Below, in pieces: positions 9,166 to 18,043 of a stretch of DNA of 64,000 nt; position 1 is the first letter of the stretch, and every line of letters begins with the position of its first letter. Location: the IMG/VR virus record IMGVR_UViG_3300032132_000754, positions 121,178-185,177 of that record. One strand, written 5' to 3'. A model generated the notes under the pieces. That model saw only the letters and a list, made by a program, of their open reading frames with translations, searched no databases and was not told the origin of the DNA. This DNA comes from a virus. The translations under genes and the position numbers were made by a program.

Positions 9166-9309
9166 TTAACCAGCATTCTGTTCAGCTAAAGTTTCCCCTT
9201 TATAGAACGAATCAGGACGAAAGGCGAGCGGTACTGACTCTACAGGCTCATCTATAGCTGTGCCAAATTTAGTTGTTATAAATTTAGGTTGAACGGTTTG
9301 GGTGCCCAT
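9166..9309 (-). CDS. Possible 47-residue protein overlapping the upstream gene
   Basis: An ATG at 9307-9309 opens a 47-codon frame that runs past the stop of the 9276-10067 gene and fills the otherwise empty gap before the 6902-9145 gene. The peptide (ending FYKGETLAEQNAG) is balanced in composition. It overlaps the upstream gene by 34 nt in the -1 frame. GAG about 10 nt upstream is a weak Shine-Dalgarno. It could instead be a -1 frameshift extension of the upstream protein, but no clean slippery heptamer is present in frame. Confidence 0.45.
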   Translation of the reverse strand: MGTQTVQPKFITTKFGTAIDEPVESVPLAFRPDSFYKGETLAEQNAG

Positions 9310-10067
9310 GTGCCATCTCGCATTTCGGTTAATGTTTTAATTCGATTGGCACATCCTTCGATCATTATCTCTAGTTGTGCAGAAATAGCTTCATTATCAG
9401 TGCTTTCCATAGCATCTAGATAACCTCTTACCGCTTCCTTTTCAAGTTCGATGCAATCATCGACTTTTTGCGGTAGTTCTTCTGTGTCGTTGGCCTCTGA
9501 TTCAACACCATTTCGTGTGAATAAGATATCTGGCTCTTTAAAGCTTAAGTCCATCATCTCTTGAATAGAACTGTCAAGCCTATTTTGGAACGTTCCTTCC
9601 TCGAAGGTATCGTTTTCTTTCTTCTTTTTCTTTTTCTTTTTCTTCTTACCACCCTCGCCGTCACCTTCATAGGTAAAAGCAGTCTTGTTACGTCTAAAAG
9701 AACTAGGGTGTTGGGACTGGGATCTGGCCAACTTATTGGTTGGGCCTTTAAATTGGTCTTCTTGCATTTCTTCCTCTTCTTGGATGGACAAAATAGTAAA
9801 CTTGAACAAAGGATTATAAGTAGAGACGTTAAAATCATTCTCTTTTAAATCATTATAATTTACTGAGCTACCGTTATAGCTTAATTCGACTTGTCTATCC
9901 TTTACAAAGTTGCTCATATGGCGCAAAGTGTTTACAATGTCTTTGCTATCTAAAAGTCGATATCCTTGTACGTTGTAATAATCTGCATCGATACTGTAAT
10001 CAATATTATTGATACGACAATGCTGGTCAAATTCGTCATAGACTTCTTTTAACCGATCATGAATCAT
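9276..10067 (-). CDS. Hypothetical protein with ten-lysine run
   Basis: The 263-residue protein is not recognised. The N-terminal half (about 1-95) looks globular and mixed alpha/beta. The centre is disordered and contains a run of ten lysines (about residues 141-150) after GDGEGG. The C-terminal 80 residues are helical and acidic. The lysine run uses alternating AAA and AAG codons, which limits slippage. A polybasic patch could bind DNA or acidic proteins. The stop is followed by the small frame at 9166-9309, and the start overlaps the preceding gene by 4 nt. Confidence 0.7.
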   Translation of the reverse strand: MIHDRLKEVYDEFDQHCRINNIDYSIDADYYNVQGYRLLDSKDIVNTLRHMSNFVKDRQVELSYNGSSVNYNDLKENDFNVSTYNPLFKFTILSIQEEEEMQEDQFKGPTNKLARSQSQHPSSFRRNKTAFTYEGDGEGGKKKKKKKKKKENDTFEEGTFQNRLDSSIQEMMDLSFKEPDILFTRNGVESEANDTEELPQKVDDCIELEKEAVRGYLDAMESTDNEAISAQLEIMIEGCANRIKTLTEMRDGTWAPKPFNLNL

Positions 10068-10495
10068 CTTAAAGACTTATACCTACTAAAATATTTTACC
10101 ATAGCGTCAACTAAAGGATCGACTTGATTGCTAAGATTTAGAGCGTGACCATTATTTCGCATGAAACGGCGTCCGTGTTGGTTGCCGTCGAAGACCCACA
10201 TAGCTTTTTCTAAATCTGGTTTGCAACTCAAGTTCGTTGAACGATAACCAGCCGACATTCTACCATCACCAAGATTAACCATTAACTGAGGCAAGCGCTT
10301 ACGCAGACCTTTAGCTAATTCAATGTTATACTCTTCAGTTGCATGACGAACATGCATCTCAAGTTCAGTGACTCGATCTTTAGCGTCTTGAAGCTCTTTG
10401 GAAAGTTCGATAATTAGATCGTACTTTCCTTTAGCATCGCCAGGACCATTGAAACTATCAAGTTGCTCGTTTAAAGCATCGCCAAATTCTTTCAT
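10064..10495 (-). CDS. Hypothetical coiled-coil protein
   Basis: The 143-residue protein has a predicted coiled coil at about residues 25-70 (ELSKELQDAKDRVTELEMHV), then a basic segment (GLRKRLPQLM) and a mixed C-terminal part. It is not recognised. Both ends overlap neighbours (4 nt downstream, 1 nt upstream), so it is part of the fibre operon and may help assembly. Confidence 0.68.
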   Translation of the reverse strand: MKEFGDALNEQLDSFNGPGDAKGKYDLIIELSKELQDAKDRVTELEMHVRHATEEYNIELAKGLRKRLPQLMVNLGDGRMSAGYRSTNLSCKPDLEKAMWVFDGNQHGRRFMRNNGHALNLSNQVDPLVDAMVKYFSRYKSLR

Positions 10496-13362
10496 TATGT
10501 TCCTACCGCGTTAAGCTGGAGCTGTCCATAGACGAACTCATTGAAGGTTATTAATTGATCGCGGACTTCAACGTCTCTAAGGATCGCCCCAGGCCATAGA
10601 CGGAATCCAACCTTGCCAACCTCAGTTAGAGGAGCGACAGGGAAATATGGGGTCGTGATTGTCTGAGGGCTCGGAAGGGCAGCCGAAAGTTGAGCATCAG
10701 GTGGTACTAACAACTTGTTCCACCATACCCAAAGTTGACCGTCTCGATACATGATCTCAAGTTCGTTCCATTGTTCTGTTTCCCCTTCAAGAGGAACAGG
10801 TAGGAAACCACCATCGACAACCTTAAACCCAAGCGGATCAACAGTCGGTGTTTCATTACCAGCAACGATGAACCCGCTCTGAGTCATGATTCGACTAACG
10901 GCCTTAGTACCAGGTAGGAAATCGCGGACGAAATCGTCTGAGAAATCATTTTCGATGTTTAACCCATACGGAGTTGACATGTCTAGGATGCCAGCTGAAG
11001 CCTGAAATTGGATCGCTTCGGCCCCAGTGTTATCATTGATTGAGAATTCTAGTCTCAATGCCGGTGCTGAGTAATCTTCGTGGATCACTTGAACAACAGT
11101 AGTCTCAGCAGGACTAGTAGTAGCAGCTGCGTTTTCCAGCTCTGTCAAGTTAGTAGCATCAGGACCAGTAAGATCAGTAGCTCCAGTACCTTGTAGTTCT
11201 GGAACGAAATCTTCATTCAATGGGAACGGGTCAGAAAAGCCAATTAGCATTACTGCACTATCGTCTAAGCGATCGAAAGCTGCTTTATATTGATAGCCCC
11301 AAGTTTGGTTTCTCCACTTGCCATTCATGATACGAAGCATGCCAGATGGAGGAAGTTGTTTCCATCCAATGCCAGCACCCTTTAGAACAACGAATGAGTT
11401 ACCTTGGAAGGCTCCAGTCTCAATTGTTCCACGACGCACAACCTTCAAATAGATGTCATCAAGACTATCGATCGGAGCACGTAGCAAAATGTCCAATGGA
11501 GGGAAACGACTTGCGTCCGGGCGGCCTACGAGAGCTTTAATGTAGACGTTACGGTGATTTACTCGGTGCCAGAGGAAGACAGGACGTTCCTGGTCCGACA
11601 TTGGCGGAGTTTCACTGACGATAAGCCCAGGAATTGATGGGTCTACATCAGCGACATATTGGTTATTGATTGCGATGCCTGATGGCTCGTCTGTAGTATC
11701 CTTAATGAAGACATCGAAAGTATCAGTTACCGCTAAATCTGCGACTCGCCCATCTGGGTCGAATAGGGTGATTTGGCTAGCGCTATTCTCAACTACTCTG
11801 AATTCTACATCGATCAATAAGCCGCTGCGGAATACAAGCACTCTATCGACCAGCTCGTTAACTCCAAAAGTGGCTCCGCCAAGAGCGGCTGTTGCTACGA
11901 TTTTGAAATTCGGAGTGGGGTTGTTGAAATCGGAAGCAGGGTCGATCGCCTGGACCGAATCAGACAGTATGATTTGTACGTCTGTGCCAGCGGCAACCTC
12001 ACCATCGTCAGCAAGATATAAACGATCTTCGAATCCAGTAATACCCCACTGGGTACGCTCAAATAGACGGATATCGCTAACTGAAGACTTGGCTGAAGTC
12101 AATTCGGTGGGAACGACCCCAGGAACTTCATCGCGAGCATGTAACAAGTCACCAAATCTGATACTGCCAGTAGCGGCCCACAGAGTGCCAGGATTTAACT
12201 TAGGCTCTTTGCTAAAGTAACGACGGACTTGGCGAGCACCATTAATTGTTCCAATCTGGAATTCCCAAATTTGTACTAATTGCCCGATTGGCAGAAGATT
12301 TCTAGTAGCGTCAAGGAGTAGAGTCCTAGGGGCTTGTAGATCAGTTGGAAGGTTCTCAGGGTTTTCATAGCTCCACACATTAGTGGCTGTAAATTCGTCA
12401 CCAATTGGAGCAGCGGTATCAACTGACCAAAATCTGAGATTATAACGGTTGTCTGTAAGAACAGTGGATGTTAATCCAGTTACTACAGCCATTTGGCGGG
12501 TAAGAGTGTGGCCTTTATAAAGTAGAGAACCAAGTAGGTTAGGTTCCCTCTCGATATTCATATCAAAACGGATTTGGTTTCCGTCATTGTCCAAGCCCAT
12601 AAACCAAACATTCTGAGGAATGCCGGTAGCACCAGGAGTGAAAGCCCAACCAATATTAGTGGTCTTGTTAGAATTACGAGCTAGAATGAGTTCAAATTCT
12701 GCTTGTCCTGGAGTGATAGTATCGTCGGCGCGTTTGAAAATTAAAGCTGGATAACTACCTTTCTGGTTTAGAGCAGCGGTTGGAGAAGATGGGTTTACGA
12801 TCGTGCTTTCTGGGAGCTGATAGACTTTAAGTTCTCCATAAACGTTGACGTCCGGTATTTTACCGCCGCATGATGGCGGGCGAATTGCGGAAATGTCAGT
12901 TTCGTCTTGAATCCAGAAAATTTGGGCGCATTCCTCACATCCACAGTTTAAGGGGATGGGGGCGTCTACGGTAAACCGTACTACGTTTCCAATTCTTTCA
13001 ATGCTTAGAAATTCACTGCCAGAAGCTAGGATGACATCACCTTGTAGATAACCGCCATCATCTGGGAATCCAGCCCCAGCGAAACCAAGAATGCCTAGTC
13101 TCAATTGAGTTATGGCGTCTAATTTGGCCTTATCATCGGCGGACATGTGACCTTGAGTGTCCGTGGTGGCGATGGGTACTGGATCTTCTGCGACGTGGGA
13201 TACGCCGTGAAATGGTGGGATGATGATGTCTGACTCTTTTGCATACAGTGTACGAGTCTGAGCGTCATATCGATAGCTTATAGTAAGGCCGTCAGGACCA
13301 GCGAGGTTTACAAACTGCTGATCTACTAACGTTGTGCTTGGTGGGATTTTCGAATTTGCCAC
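10495..13362 (-). CDS. Large tail-fibre-like virion protein (GTG start)
   Basis: The 955-residue protein starts at GTG with GGAG upstream (CGGCGGAGTTATTGTG). Near the N-terminus it carries TTDTQGHMSADDKAKLDAI (about residues 66-84), a motif typical of phage fibre proteins before the shaft. A Cys pair, NCGCEEC, follows at about 138-144. The C-terminal 180 residues resemble a concanavalin/laminin-G-like sandwich (WNELEIMYRDGQLWVWWN), a fold often used to bind sugars. It is the first gene of the long minus-strand fibre run. Confidence 0.75.
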   Translation of the reverse strand: MANSKIPPSTTLVDQQFVNLAGPDGLTISYRYDAQTRTLYAKESDIIIPPFHGVSHVAEDPVPIATTDTQGHMSADDKAKLDAITQLRLGILGFAGAGFPDDGGYLQGDVILASGSEFLSIERIGNVVRFTVDAPIPLNCGCEECAQIFWIQDETDISAIRPPSCGGKIPDVNVYGELKVYQLPESTIVNPSSPTAALNQKGSYPALIFKRADDTITPGQAEFELILARNSNKTTNIGWAFTPGATGIPQNVWFMGLDNDGNQIRFDMNIEREPNLLGSLLYKGHTLTRQMAVVTGLTSTVLTDNRYNLRFWSVDTAAPIGDEFTATNVWSYENPENLPTDLQAPRTLLLDATRNLLPIGQLVQIWEFQIGTINGARQVRRYFSKEPKLNPGTLWAATGSIRFGDLLHARDEVPGVVPTELTSAKSSVSDIRLFERTQWGITGFEDRLYLADDGEVAAGTDVQIILSDSVQAIDPASDFNNPTPNFKIVATAALGGATFGVNELVDRVLVFRSGLLIDVEFRVVENSASQITLFDPDGRVADLAVTDTFDVFIKDTTDEPSGIAINNQYVADVDPSIPGLIVSETPPMSDQERPVFLWHRVNHRNVYIKALVGRPDASRFPPLDILLRAPIDSLDDIYLKVVRRGTIETGAFQGNSFVVLKGAGIGWKQLPPSGMLRIMNGKWRNQTWGYQYKAAFDRLDDSAVMLIGFSDPFPLNEDFVPELQGTGATDLTGPDATNLTELENAAATTSPAETTVVQVIHEDYSAPALRLEFSINDNTGAEAIQFQASAGILDMSTPYGLNIENDFSDDFVRDFLPGTKAVSRIMTQSGFIVAGNETPTVDPLGFKVVDGGFLPVPLEGETEQWNELEIMYRDGQLWVWWNKLLVPPDAQLSAALPSPQTITTPYFPVAPLTEVGKVGFRLWPGAILRDVEVRDQLITFNEFVYGQLQLNAVGT

Positions 13363-13441
13363 AATAACTCCGCCGTATGTTTTGTCTATTTATCTTTGAG
13401 CCCTAAACATTATGGCATACCGTAGAAGAAGTAGCATATCG

Positions 13442-13450
13442 TATATAAAA
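13442..13450 (+). promoter_or_regulatory. Candidate TATATAAAA promoter element
   Basis: TATATAAAA lies 22 nt before the adenosine deaminase ATG. Similar TATATAAG boxes precede the genes at 40977 and 42670. The resemblance to a T4-type late promoter is suggestive only. Confidence 0.3.
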
Positions 13451-13471
13451 CACAACAGCCAGGGGCCACAA

Positions 13472-14458
13472 ATGTCAGACATCAAAAGCATTCCAAAGAT
13501 TGAATTGCATCAGCATACTGATGGATCAATACCTGTATCTACCACCTGGCAATTAATGGTAGAAAACAAGCTGGCACCTGTAGACACTATCGAAGAAATG
13601 GAAAAACTTCTAGTGGTTCAGCCAGAAGATGAAGGCAAGGGCCTATTAGAATATCTCAAGAAATTCCATTATCCGTTGTGGATCACACAATTCTATGATA
13701 ATTTGGAAAAAGTCACCTACGATATCGCCGCAGACGCTTATAACAATCATAATGTAAGACTGTTAGAATTGAGATATTCTCCAACGATCCATACGTTCGC
13801 GGGCTTGACCCCCAGACAAGCAGTTGGTTCAGTATTATCGGGATTGAATAATGCCAAAGAAGACTTCCCAGATTTAGAGACAGGCATGATCGTTATCGCG
13901 ATGCGTCATATGGGTGGCCATATCGCTAAAATCCTAGCACGGTTAGCTGTTTCTGAAAGTCAAGATTTGCATAGTCGATCTGGCGTTATCGGATTTGACA
14001 TTGCTGGGGCCGAAAGGGGTAATCCACCACGTTTGTTTAAGGAAGCATACCGCATAGCTGCACAAGGCGGATTAGGACTTACAGCGCATGCTGGGGAAGA
14101 TGATTCTTCTAAAGTGATCTGGGAAGCGATCGACGAATTAGGTTGTACCAGAATTGGTCATGGGTGTGCAGCGGTAGAAGATAAGGATTTATTGAGGCGA
14201 CTTGCAAGAGACCAGATTCTAATGGAAATCTGCCAAACTTCTAACTGGCAAACAGGTGCTTGGCCAAAAGACAAGAAGCACCCATTATACACTTTCTTAG
14301 ATTATGGCATCCCAATCGCCATTTGTACAGACAATACGACAGTTAGTAATACAAACCAAACCGTGGAAAATGACTTACTGGATTTAACGGTGGAAGAAAT
14401 CGAAAACATTCACTTCCGTGCGCAATCCCATTCATTTATTAAAACTGCACATGAATAA
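13472..14458 (+). CDS. add: Adenosine deaminase
   Basis: The 328-residue product converts adenosine or deoxyadenosine to inosine or deoxyinosine. The zinc and catalytic set is present in order: H13 and H15 (ELHQHTDGS), H206 and E209 (AHAGED), H230 (IGHG) and D287 (CTDN). The usual second Asp of the TDDP motif is N288, as in some ADA-like enzymes, so the substrate may be a variant. The ATG at 13472 is chosen because AGGGG lies 6 nt upstream and family homology begins there; an in-frame ATG at 13412 would add 20 unrelated residues. It overlaps the aminopeptidase start by 8 nt. Confidence 0.85.
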   Translation: MSDIKSIPKIELHQHTDGSIPVSTTWQLMVENKLAPVDTIEEMEKLLVVQPEDEGKGLLEYLKKFHYPLWITQFYDNLEKVTYDIAADAYNNHNVRLLELRYSPTIHTFAGLTPRQAVGSVLSGLNNAKEDFPDLETGMIVIAMRHMGGHIAKILARLAVSESQDLHSRSGVIGFDIAGAERGNPPRLFKEAYRIAAQGGLGLTAHAGEDDSSKVIWEAIDELGCTRIGHGCAAVEDKDLLRRLARDQILMEICQTSNWQTGAWPKDKKHPLYTFLDYGIPIAICTDNTTVSNTNQTVENDLLDLTVEEIENIHFRAQSHSFIKTAHE

Positions 14459-15365
14459 ACCAAGAAAACAAGAAGAAAAACTCAAAATCCAAATTCCTAA
14501 AAATGCTTCTAAGGAAGAAATCGAGGAATTTATCAGAGAGTTGCAAAACGCTAAAACACAAGCTCCTATCGTTGGAAAAACGAAAGAGATCATTATTACT
14601 GCAGAACATCAGGACAAAATGAGGGCTGCTTGTGCCTTTAATGCCGATCTTATGGATTATGTCAGACTTATGATGAATCCTGGTATGGTTTTAGAAGAAA
14701 TCGATTCTAGAATTGATTATTTCACCAGAGAACACGGGCATATCCCAGCTTGCAAAGGTTATTTAGGATATCCTAAATCTTCTTGCATTAGCGTTAACAA
14801 TGTCATCTGTCATGGAATCCCAGATTCGTATGTCCTTAAAGAGGGTGATATCGCAAATGTGGATTTGACTACTATCGTAGACGGTTGGCATGGAGATCAG
14901 TCTGAGACTTTTATCATTGGTGAAGTACCAGATTATGTTACAAAACTAGTTCAATGTGCTTTCGATTCAATGCATAATGCTATCGACAGTCTCTATCCCA
15001 AATGCAAGGTTAAGAGAATCGGAGCAGCAATTGAAAAAAGAACAAAAAAAGACGGTTTTTCAGTCGTAAAACATTTTCAAGGTCACGGAATCGGACAGAA
15101 ATTCCATCAAGAACCAAACATTCCGCATTTTGTTCATCCGCATTTTGGTGATTTTAAACTTAAGCCTGGTATGTGCTTCACTATCGAGCCGATGATTAAC
15201 GCTGGAAAATGGGAAGCAGTTATCGACAAAAAAGACAAATGGACTGCTAGAACTTTAGATGGTAGTCTTTCGGCTCAATTCGAACATACGATTCTGATGA
15301 CTAAAAGTGGCCCAGAAATTCTAACTATTACGAAGCACGGCCCGCAAAAAGGTCACAAATTTTAA
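14451..15365 (+). CDS. map: Methionine aminopeptidase type I
   Basis: The 304-residue product removes N-terminal methionine. All metal and catalytic residues are visible: H121 (CHGIPD), D138 (NVDLT), D149 (HGDQSETF), H212 (GHGIG), E246 (TIEPM) and E278 (FEHTI). A 50-60-residue charged N-terminal extension (KEEIEEFIRELQNAK) precedes the core. The ATG at 14451 overlaps the deaminase stop; the longer GTG start at 14418 lies deep inside the deaminase gene. A peptide deformylase at 35462-35926 would supply the preceding step. Confidence 0.9.
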   Translation: MNKPRKQEEKLKIQIPKNASKEEIEEFIRELQNAKTQAPIVGKTKEIIITAEHQDKMRAACAFNADLMDYVRLMMNPGMVLEEIDSRIDYFTREHGHIPACKGYLGYPKSSCISVNNVICHGIPDSYVLKEGDIANVDLTTIVDGWHGDQSETFIIGEVPDYVTKLVQCAFDSMHNAIDSLYPKCKVKRIGAAIEKRTKKDGFSVVKHFQGHGIGQKFHQEPNIPHFVHPHFGDFKLKPGMCFTIEPMINAGKWEAVIDKKDKWTARTLDGSLSAQFEHTILMTKSGPEILTITKHGPQKGHKF

Positions 15366-15658
15366 TGGCTAGAGCTACTGGATATTGCTTTACTTGCGGC
15401 AATAAAATCCCAGAAAACCCATCATATGTAGGAACTCCAGTGGCAGGAGCAGGGTTTTTCGGATCTATGGCTAAAAATCATTTTCACTGTTCAACAGAAT
15501 GCATGTCTAAGACTAGAGACAAACATCTTAAAAAAGATGATTGCTATCACGAAGACAGCTATTATCACGAAGATGATTACTATAAAGAAGACGATTACTA
15601 TAAAGAAGACGATTACTATAAAGAAGACGATTACTACAAAGAAAATGACTTCTTTTAG
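15365..15658 (+). CDS. Zinc-site protein with DYYKED repeat tail
   Basis: The 97-residue protein has an N-terminal CFTC ... HFHCSTEC arrangement (about residues 8-46) that looks like a small zinc site. The C-terminal 40 residues are almost only Asp, Glu, Tyr, Lys and His, built from DYYKED units. It starts on the aminopeptidase stop (TAATG) and is co-transcribed. The tail could chelate metal or bind protein. It is unlike any family I can name. Confidence 0.65.
   Translation: MARATGYCFTCGNKIPENPSYVGTPVAGAGFFGSMAKNHFHCSTECMSKTRDKHLKKDDCYHEDSYYHEDDYYKEDDYYKEDDYYKEDDYYKENDFF
15575..15646 (+). repeat. 18-nt tandem coding repeat (four units)
   Basis: GATTACTATAAAGAAGAC occurs three times exactly (15575, 15593, 15611), followed by a diverged fourth unit at 15629. 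Each unit encodes DYYKED. Perfect DNA identity of adjacent units suggests copy number can change by slippage. Confidence 0.85.
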
Positions 15659-16707
15659 CGGACTTGTTTCCAAACTGGCTTGGGTTTTGAATTTATTTTC
15701 TTGAACAGTTGATTGATCCGAGCATTATAGTAAAATTGATCTCTAAACGTTATTGGATCCGGCTCGTAATAAGATTCTGTAACAAATTTAGCGCCGACCA
15801 ACTCAGCATATCGTAACGGGTTTCCGCCACCTATTGGTTGTTCGTTACGTATTCCTATGGTTACAGGAATGAACTGCATCTTGCCATCTGGATAAATGAG
15901 AGAGAATAATTCCTCTTGTGTTTCATTTTGGATTCTGATAGTCCATAATTTCTGAAAAGCCGACATACCCCGTGGGACTGTCGCTTTAACCCATACGCCA
16001 ATGGCTGCGCCACCAGGAATTTCGATAGATTTTGGTGTGCTAGTATACGCTAATGGAGGAACGTCACCAGGACGCGTCACTCTATTTCTTGAAGTTGAAG
16101 CAGAATCGAAACTAGTATCGAAAGCGAATCCGACGCACCCATCCGGATCAGAGACTTCAGTCACCGTTATTGTTGTTGGTCCTGTAGAGACATTTCTAAT
16201 GAAGAATTTCTCATAATAAGTGATCGGAACAGTTGCCCTGCCGGTGACATCGGAGAATAAACCGATAGCTTCTAAATCTTCAGTACCAACGCCAGAATCC
16301 GAGGCATTTTCTAACCCGCCTAGAACACTAACGTCTGGTTGACGTATCACAAGTTCACCAACTAGCGTCGGGCCAGATTGTTTAGTAACGCTATTGATTC
16401 TAAACCATGACTTTTGTGTAGTAGCAAATTCTGGACCGTTAATCTCGACCACTTCGGTTTCAATATTTCTAGTCGATCCAATACCTTCAACGATATAAAC
16501 TTGGTCAATGTCGAAGAGGCTAGTACTACCAAGTTGAATTTGGCTTTCTAGCGTAAGGCCGTTTAATAACAACCTTTTTCTAAGGTCGATTGCCCCGCCT
16601 TGGGTATTTGTATCGTTTGCGGCATGGTTTTGCGCCCCATATAAGGCGATGAGTCCGGATAAAGATCCGAACCCTAGTCTACCAAATCCGCCAACGCCAA
16701 AGCTCAT
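15655..16707 (-). CDS. Virion-like hypothetical protein
   Basis: The 350-residue protein begins with a glycine-rich hydrophobic segment (MSFGVGGFGRLGFGSLSGL), then a beta-rich body with several Ig-like stretches (FFIRNVSTGPTTITVTEV, about 175-260). No enzymatic motif is visible. It converges on the preceding gene with a 4-nt overlap of stop codons. The nearest same-strand neighbour is the GDP-mannose dehydratase-like gene. Confidence 0.65.
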   Translation of the reverse strand: MSFGVGGFGRLGFGSLSGLIALYGAQNHAANDTNTQGGAIDLRKRLLLNGLTLESQIQLGSTSLFDIDQVYIVEGIGSTRNIETEVVEINGPEFATTQKSWFRINSVTKQSGPTLVGELVIRQPDVSVLGGLENASDSGVGTEDLEAIGLFSDVTGRATVPITYYEKFFIRNVSTGPTTITVTEVSDPDGCVGFAFDTSFDSASTSRNRVTRPGDVPPLAYTSTPKSIEIPGGAAIGVWVKATVPRGMSAFQKLWTIRIQNETQEELFSLIYPDGKMQFIPVTIGIRNEQPIGGGNPLRYAELVGAKFVTESYYEPDPITFRDQFYYNARINQLFKKINSKPKPVWKQVR

Positions 16708-16708
16708 T

Positions 16709-17707
16709 TCAATCGGCCCTTAATAGCTTGATCACCTCTACCTTTTTACGCCACGCGGCAAGGAGATCACTCATTGTTTGTTCTAACGTATGTTTAGGTG
16801 ACCACCCTGTTTGGTTGTTAAATTTACTTGAGTCTCCATATAAGAGCGTAACATCTGACGGACGTAGCCTATCGGGATCAACCCGCTTCTCAATAGTTCC
16901 GCTAAAAGTAGACACCCCAATAAGGAGGTCGAGAAGCTCCCCAATAGAAATACGCATATTTGAACAAATATTATAAGGCTCCCCAGGGCGACACACGTCC
17001 ATAGCGATCCAGTAAGCCGCTGCAACATCTCTCGCATCAGTATAATCCCTTACACTCTCTAGGTTGCCATGTTTAATGACAGGCTCTTGAAGACCAGCCT
17101 CGATCATAGCAACTTGTTTACAAAAGCTAGATTCAACAAATGCATCCCCACGACGAGGACCAGTATGATTGAAAGTTCTAGTAATAATTGAATGGAGCCC
17201 GTGGGATTCCCAATATTGATAAGCTAAATGTTCTTGTGCACATTTACTAACAGCATATGGCGAAATAGGGCGAAGTTCATTGTCTTCAGTAATAGGAACT
17301 TCGTGTGGAAGAACTTTACCGAACTGTTCTGAAGAGCAAGCTATCTGAACTTTGGCCTCCGGAGAATACAACACTAAAGATTCCATCAAATTGATTTGGG
17401 ATACGGTGTTGTTGACCATAATGTCGGCAGGTTGATCCCACGATGATCTGACAAAGCTTGTTGCCGCTAAATGGAAAACCTTATCTGGGCGAACCTTAGC
17501 GACTACTTTGCCGACATTGTGGGCGTCTCTCAGCTCACAGTCGTGCAATTTTACTCTTGGGTTGCCATAAAGATGGGAAATATTAGAAACGTCTGACCGA
17601 TATCGAATAGTGCCGTGGACGGTGGCGTCTGGGACATTTTCTAAAATATAGTCAGCTAGGTGTGATCCGGTTTGTCCGGAGATTCCTGTAATTAGAACTT
17701 GTGTCAT
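16709..17707 (-). CDS. gmd: GDP-mannose 4,6-dehydratase-like SDR enzyme
   Basis: This 332-residue extended short-chain dehydrogenase has the NAD(P)-binding GISGQTGSHL motif (8-17), the catalytic SSEQFG segment (about 125-130) and YAVSK (Y151, K155), plus NHTGP and DPDRLRPSDV. The last is characteristic of the GDP-mannose dehydratase and GDP-4-dehydro-6-deoxymannose reductase group. It probably converts GDP-mannose to GDP-4-keto-6-deoxymannose in the cytoplasm. The reductase alternative cannot be excluded. The GDP-fucose synthase at 36336-37265 would take the next step. Confidence 0.8.
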   Translation of the reverse strand: MTQVLITGISGQTGSHLADYILENVPDATVHGTIRYRSDVSNISHLYGNPRVKLHDCELRDAHNVGKVVAKVRPDKVFHLAATSFVRSSWDQPADIMVNNTVSQINLMESLVLYSPEAKVQIACSSEQFGKVLPHEVPITEDNELRPISPYAVSKCAQEHLAYQYWESHGLHSIITRTFNHTGPRRGDAFVESSFCKQVAMIEAGLQEPVIKHGNLESVRDYTDARDVAAAYWIAMDVCRPGEPYNICSNMRISIGELLDLLIGVSTFSGTIEKRVDPDRLRPSDVTLLYGDSSKFNNQTGWSPKHTLEQTMSDLLAAWRKKVEVIKLLRAD

Positions 17708-17719
17708 ATGCTCCTACAC

Positions 17720-18040
17720 TTATGCGGATGCAGCGGCGCGCAGAAGGCTGAACCAGTCTTCTGGTGGCCCAACTAGACGATCATGATTTGGCAATTTTAC
17801 AAAAAGCCGATTGTTTTGTCTAGAGGATCCACTAATAGATACCGCTGTAGGATCAAGAATCTGAATTTCTCCTACTGGAGAATCTGGGCTTAATCGCACA
17901 AGTGTAGAGCCAGGAATTAAGGCAAGCACATCGAGAGGAGTTAGCTTGGTGCGCATAGTCCGCGCCCCGTCTGGGATTTCAACAAACCCGTTAACAACTG
18001 CTAATTTTCTTTCAATTCCAATGTCAGTCGAAAACGCCAT
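17720..18040 (-). CDS. Hypothetical protein
   Basis: The 106-residue protein is beta-rich and not recognised (LTPLDVLALIPGSTLVRLSP, PPEDWFSLLRAAASA at the C-terminus). It is separated by 3 nt from the gene upstream and 12 nt from the dehydratase gene downstream, so it is probably in the same transcript. Confidence 0.6.
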   Translation of the reverse strand: MAFSTDIGIERKLAVVNGFVEIPDGARTMRTKLTPLDVLALIPGSTLVRLSPDSPVGEIQILDPTAVSISGSSRQNNRLFVKLPNHDRLVGPPEDWFSLLRAAASA

Positions 18041-18043
18041 AAC

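Noticed and set aside
13412-13471. Upstream ATG for adenosine deaminase
   Set aside because: The extra 20 residues are unrelated to the family, and the internal ATG has AGGGG at proper spacing.
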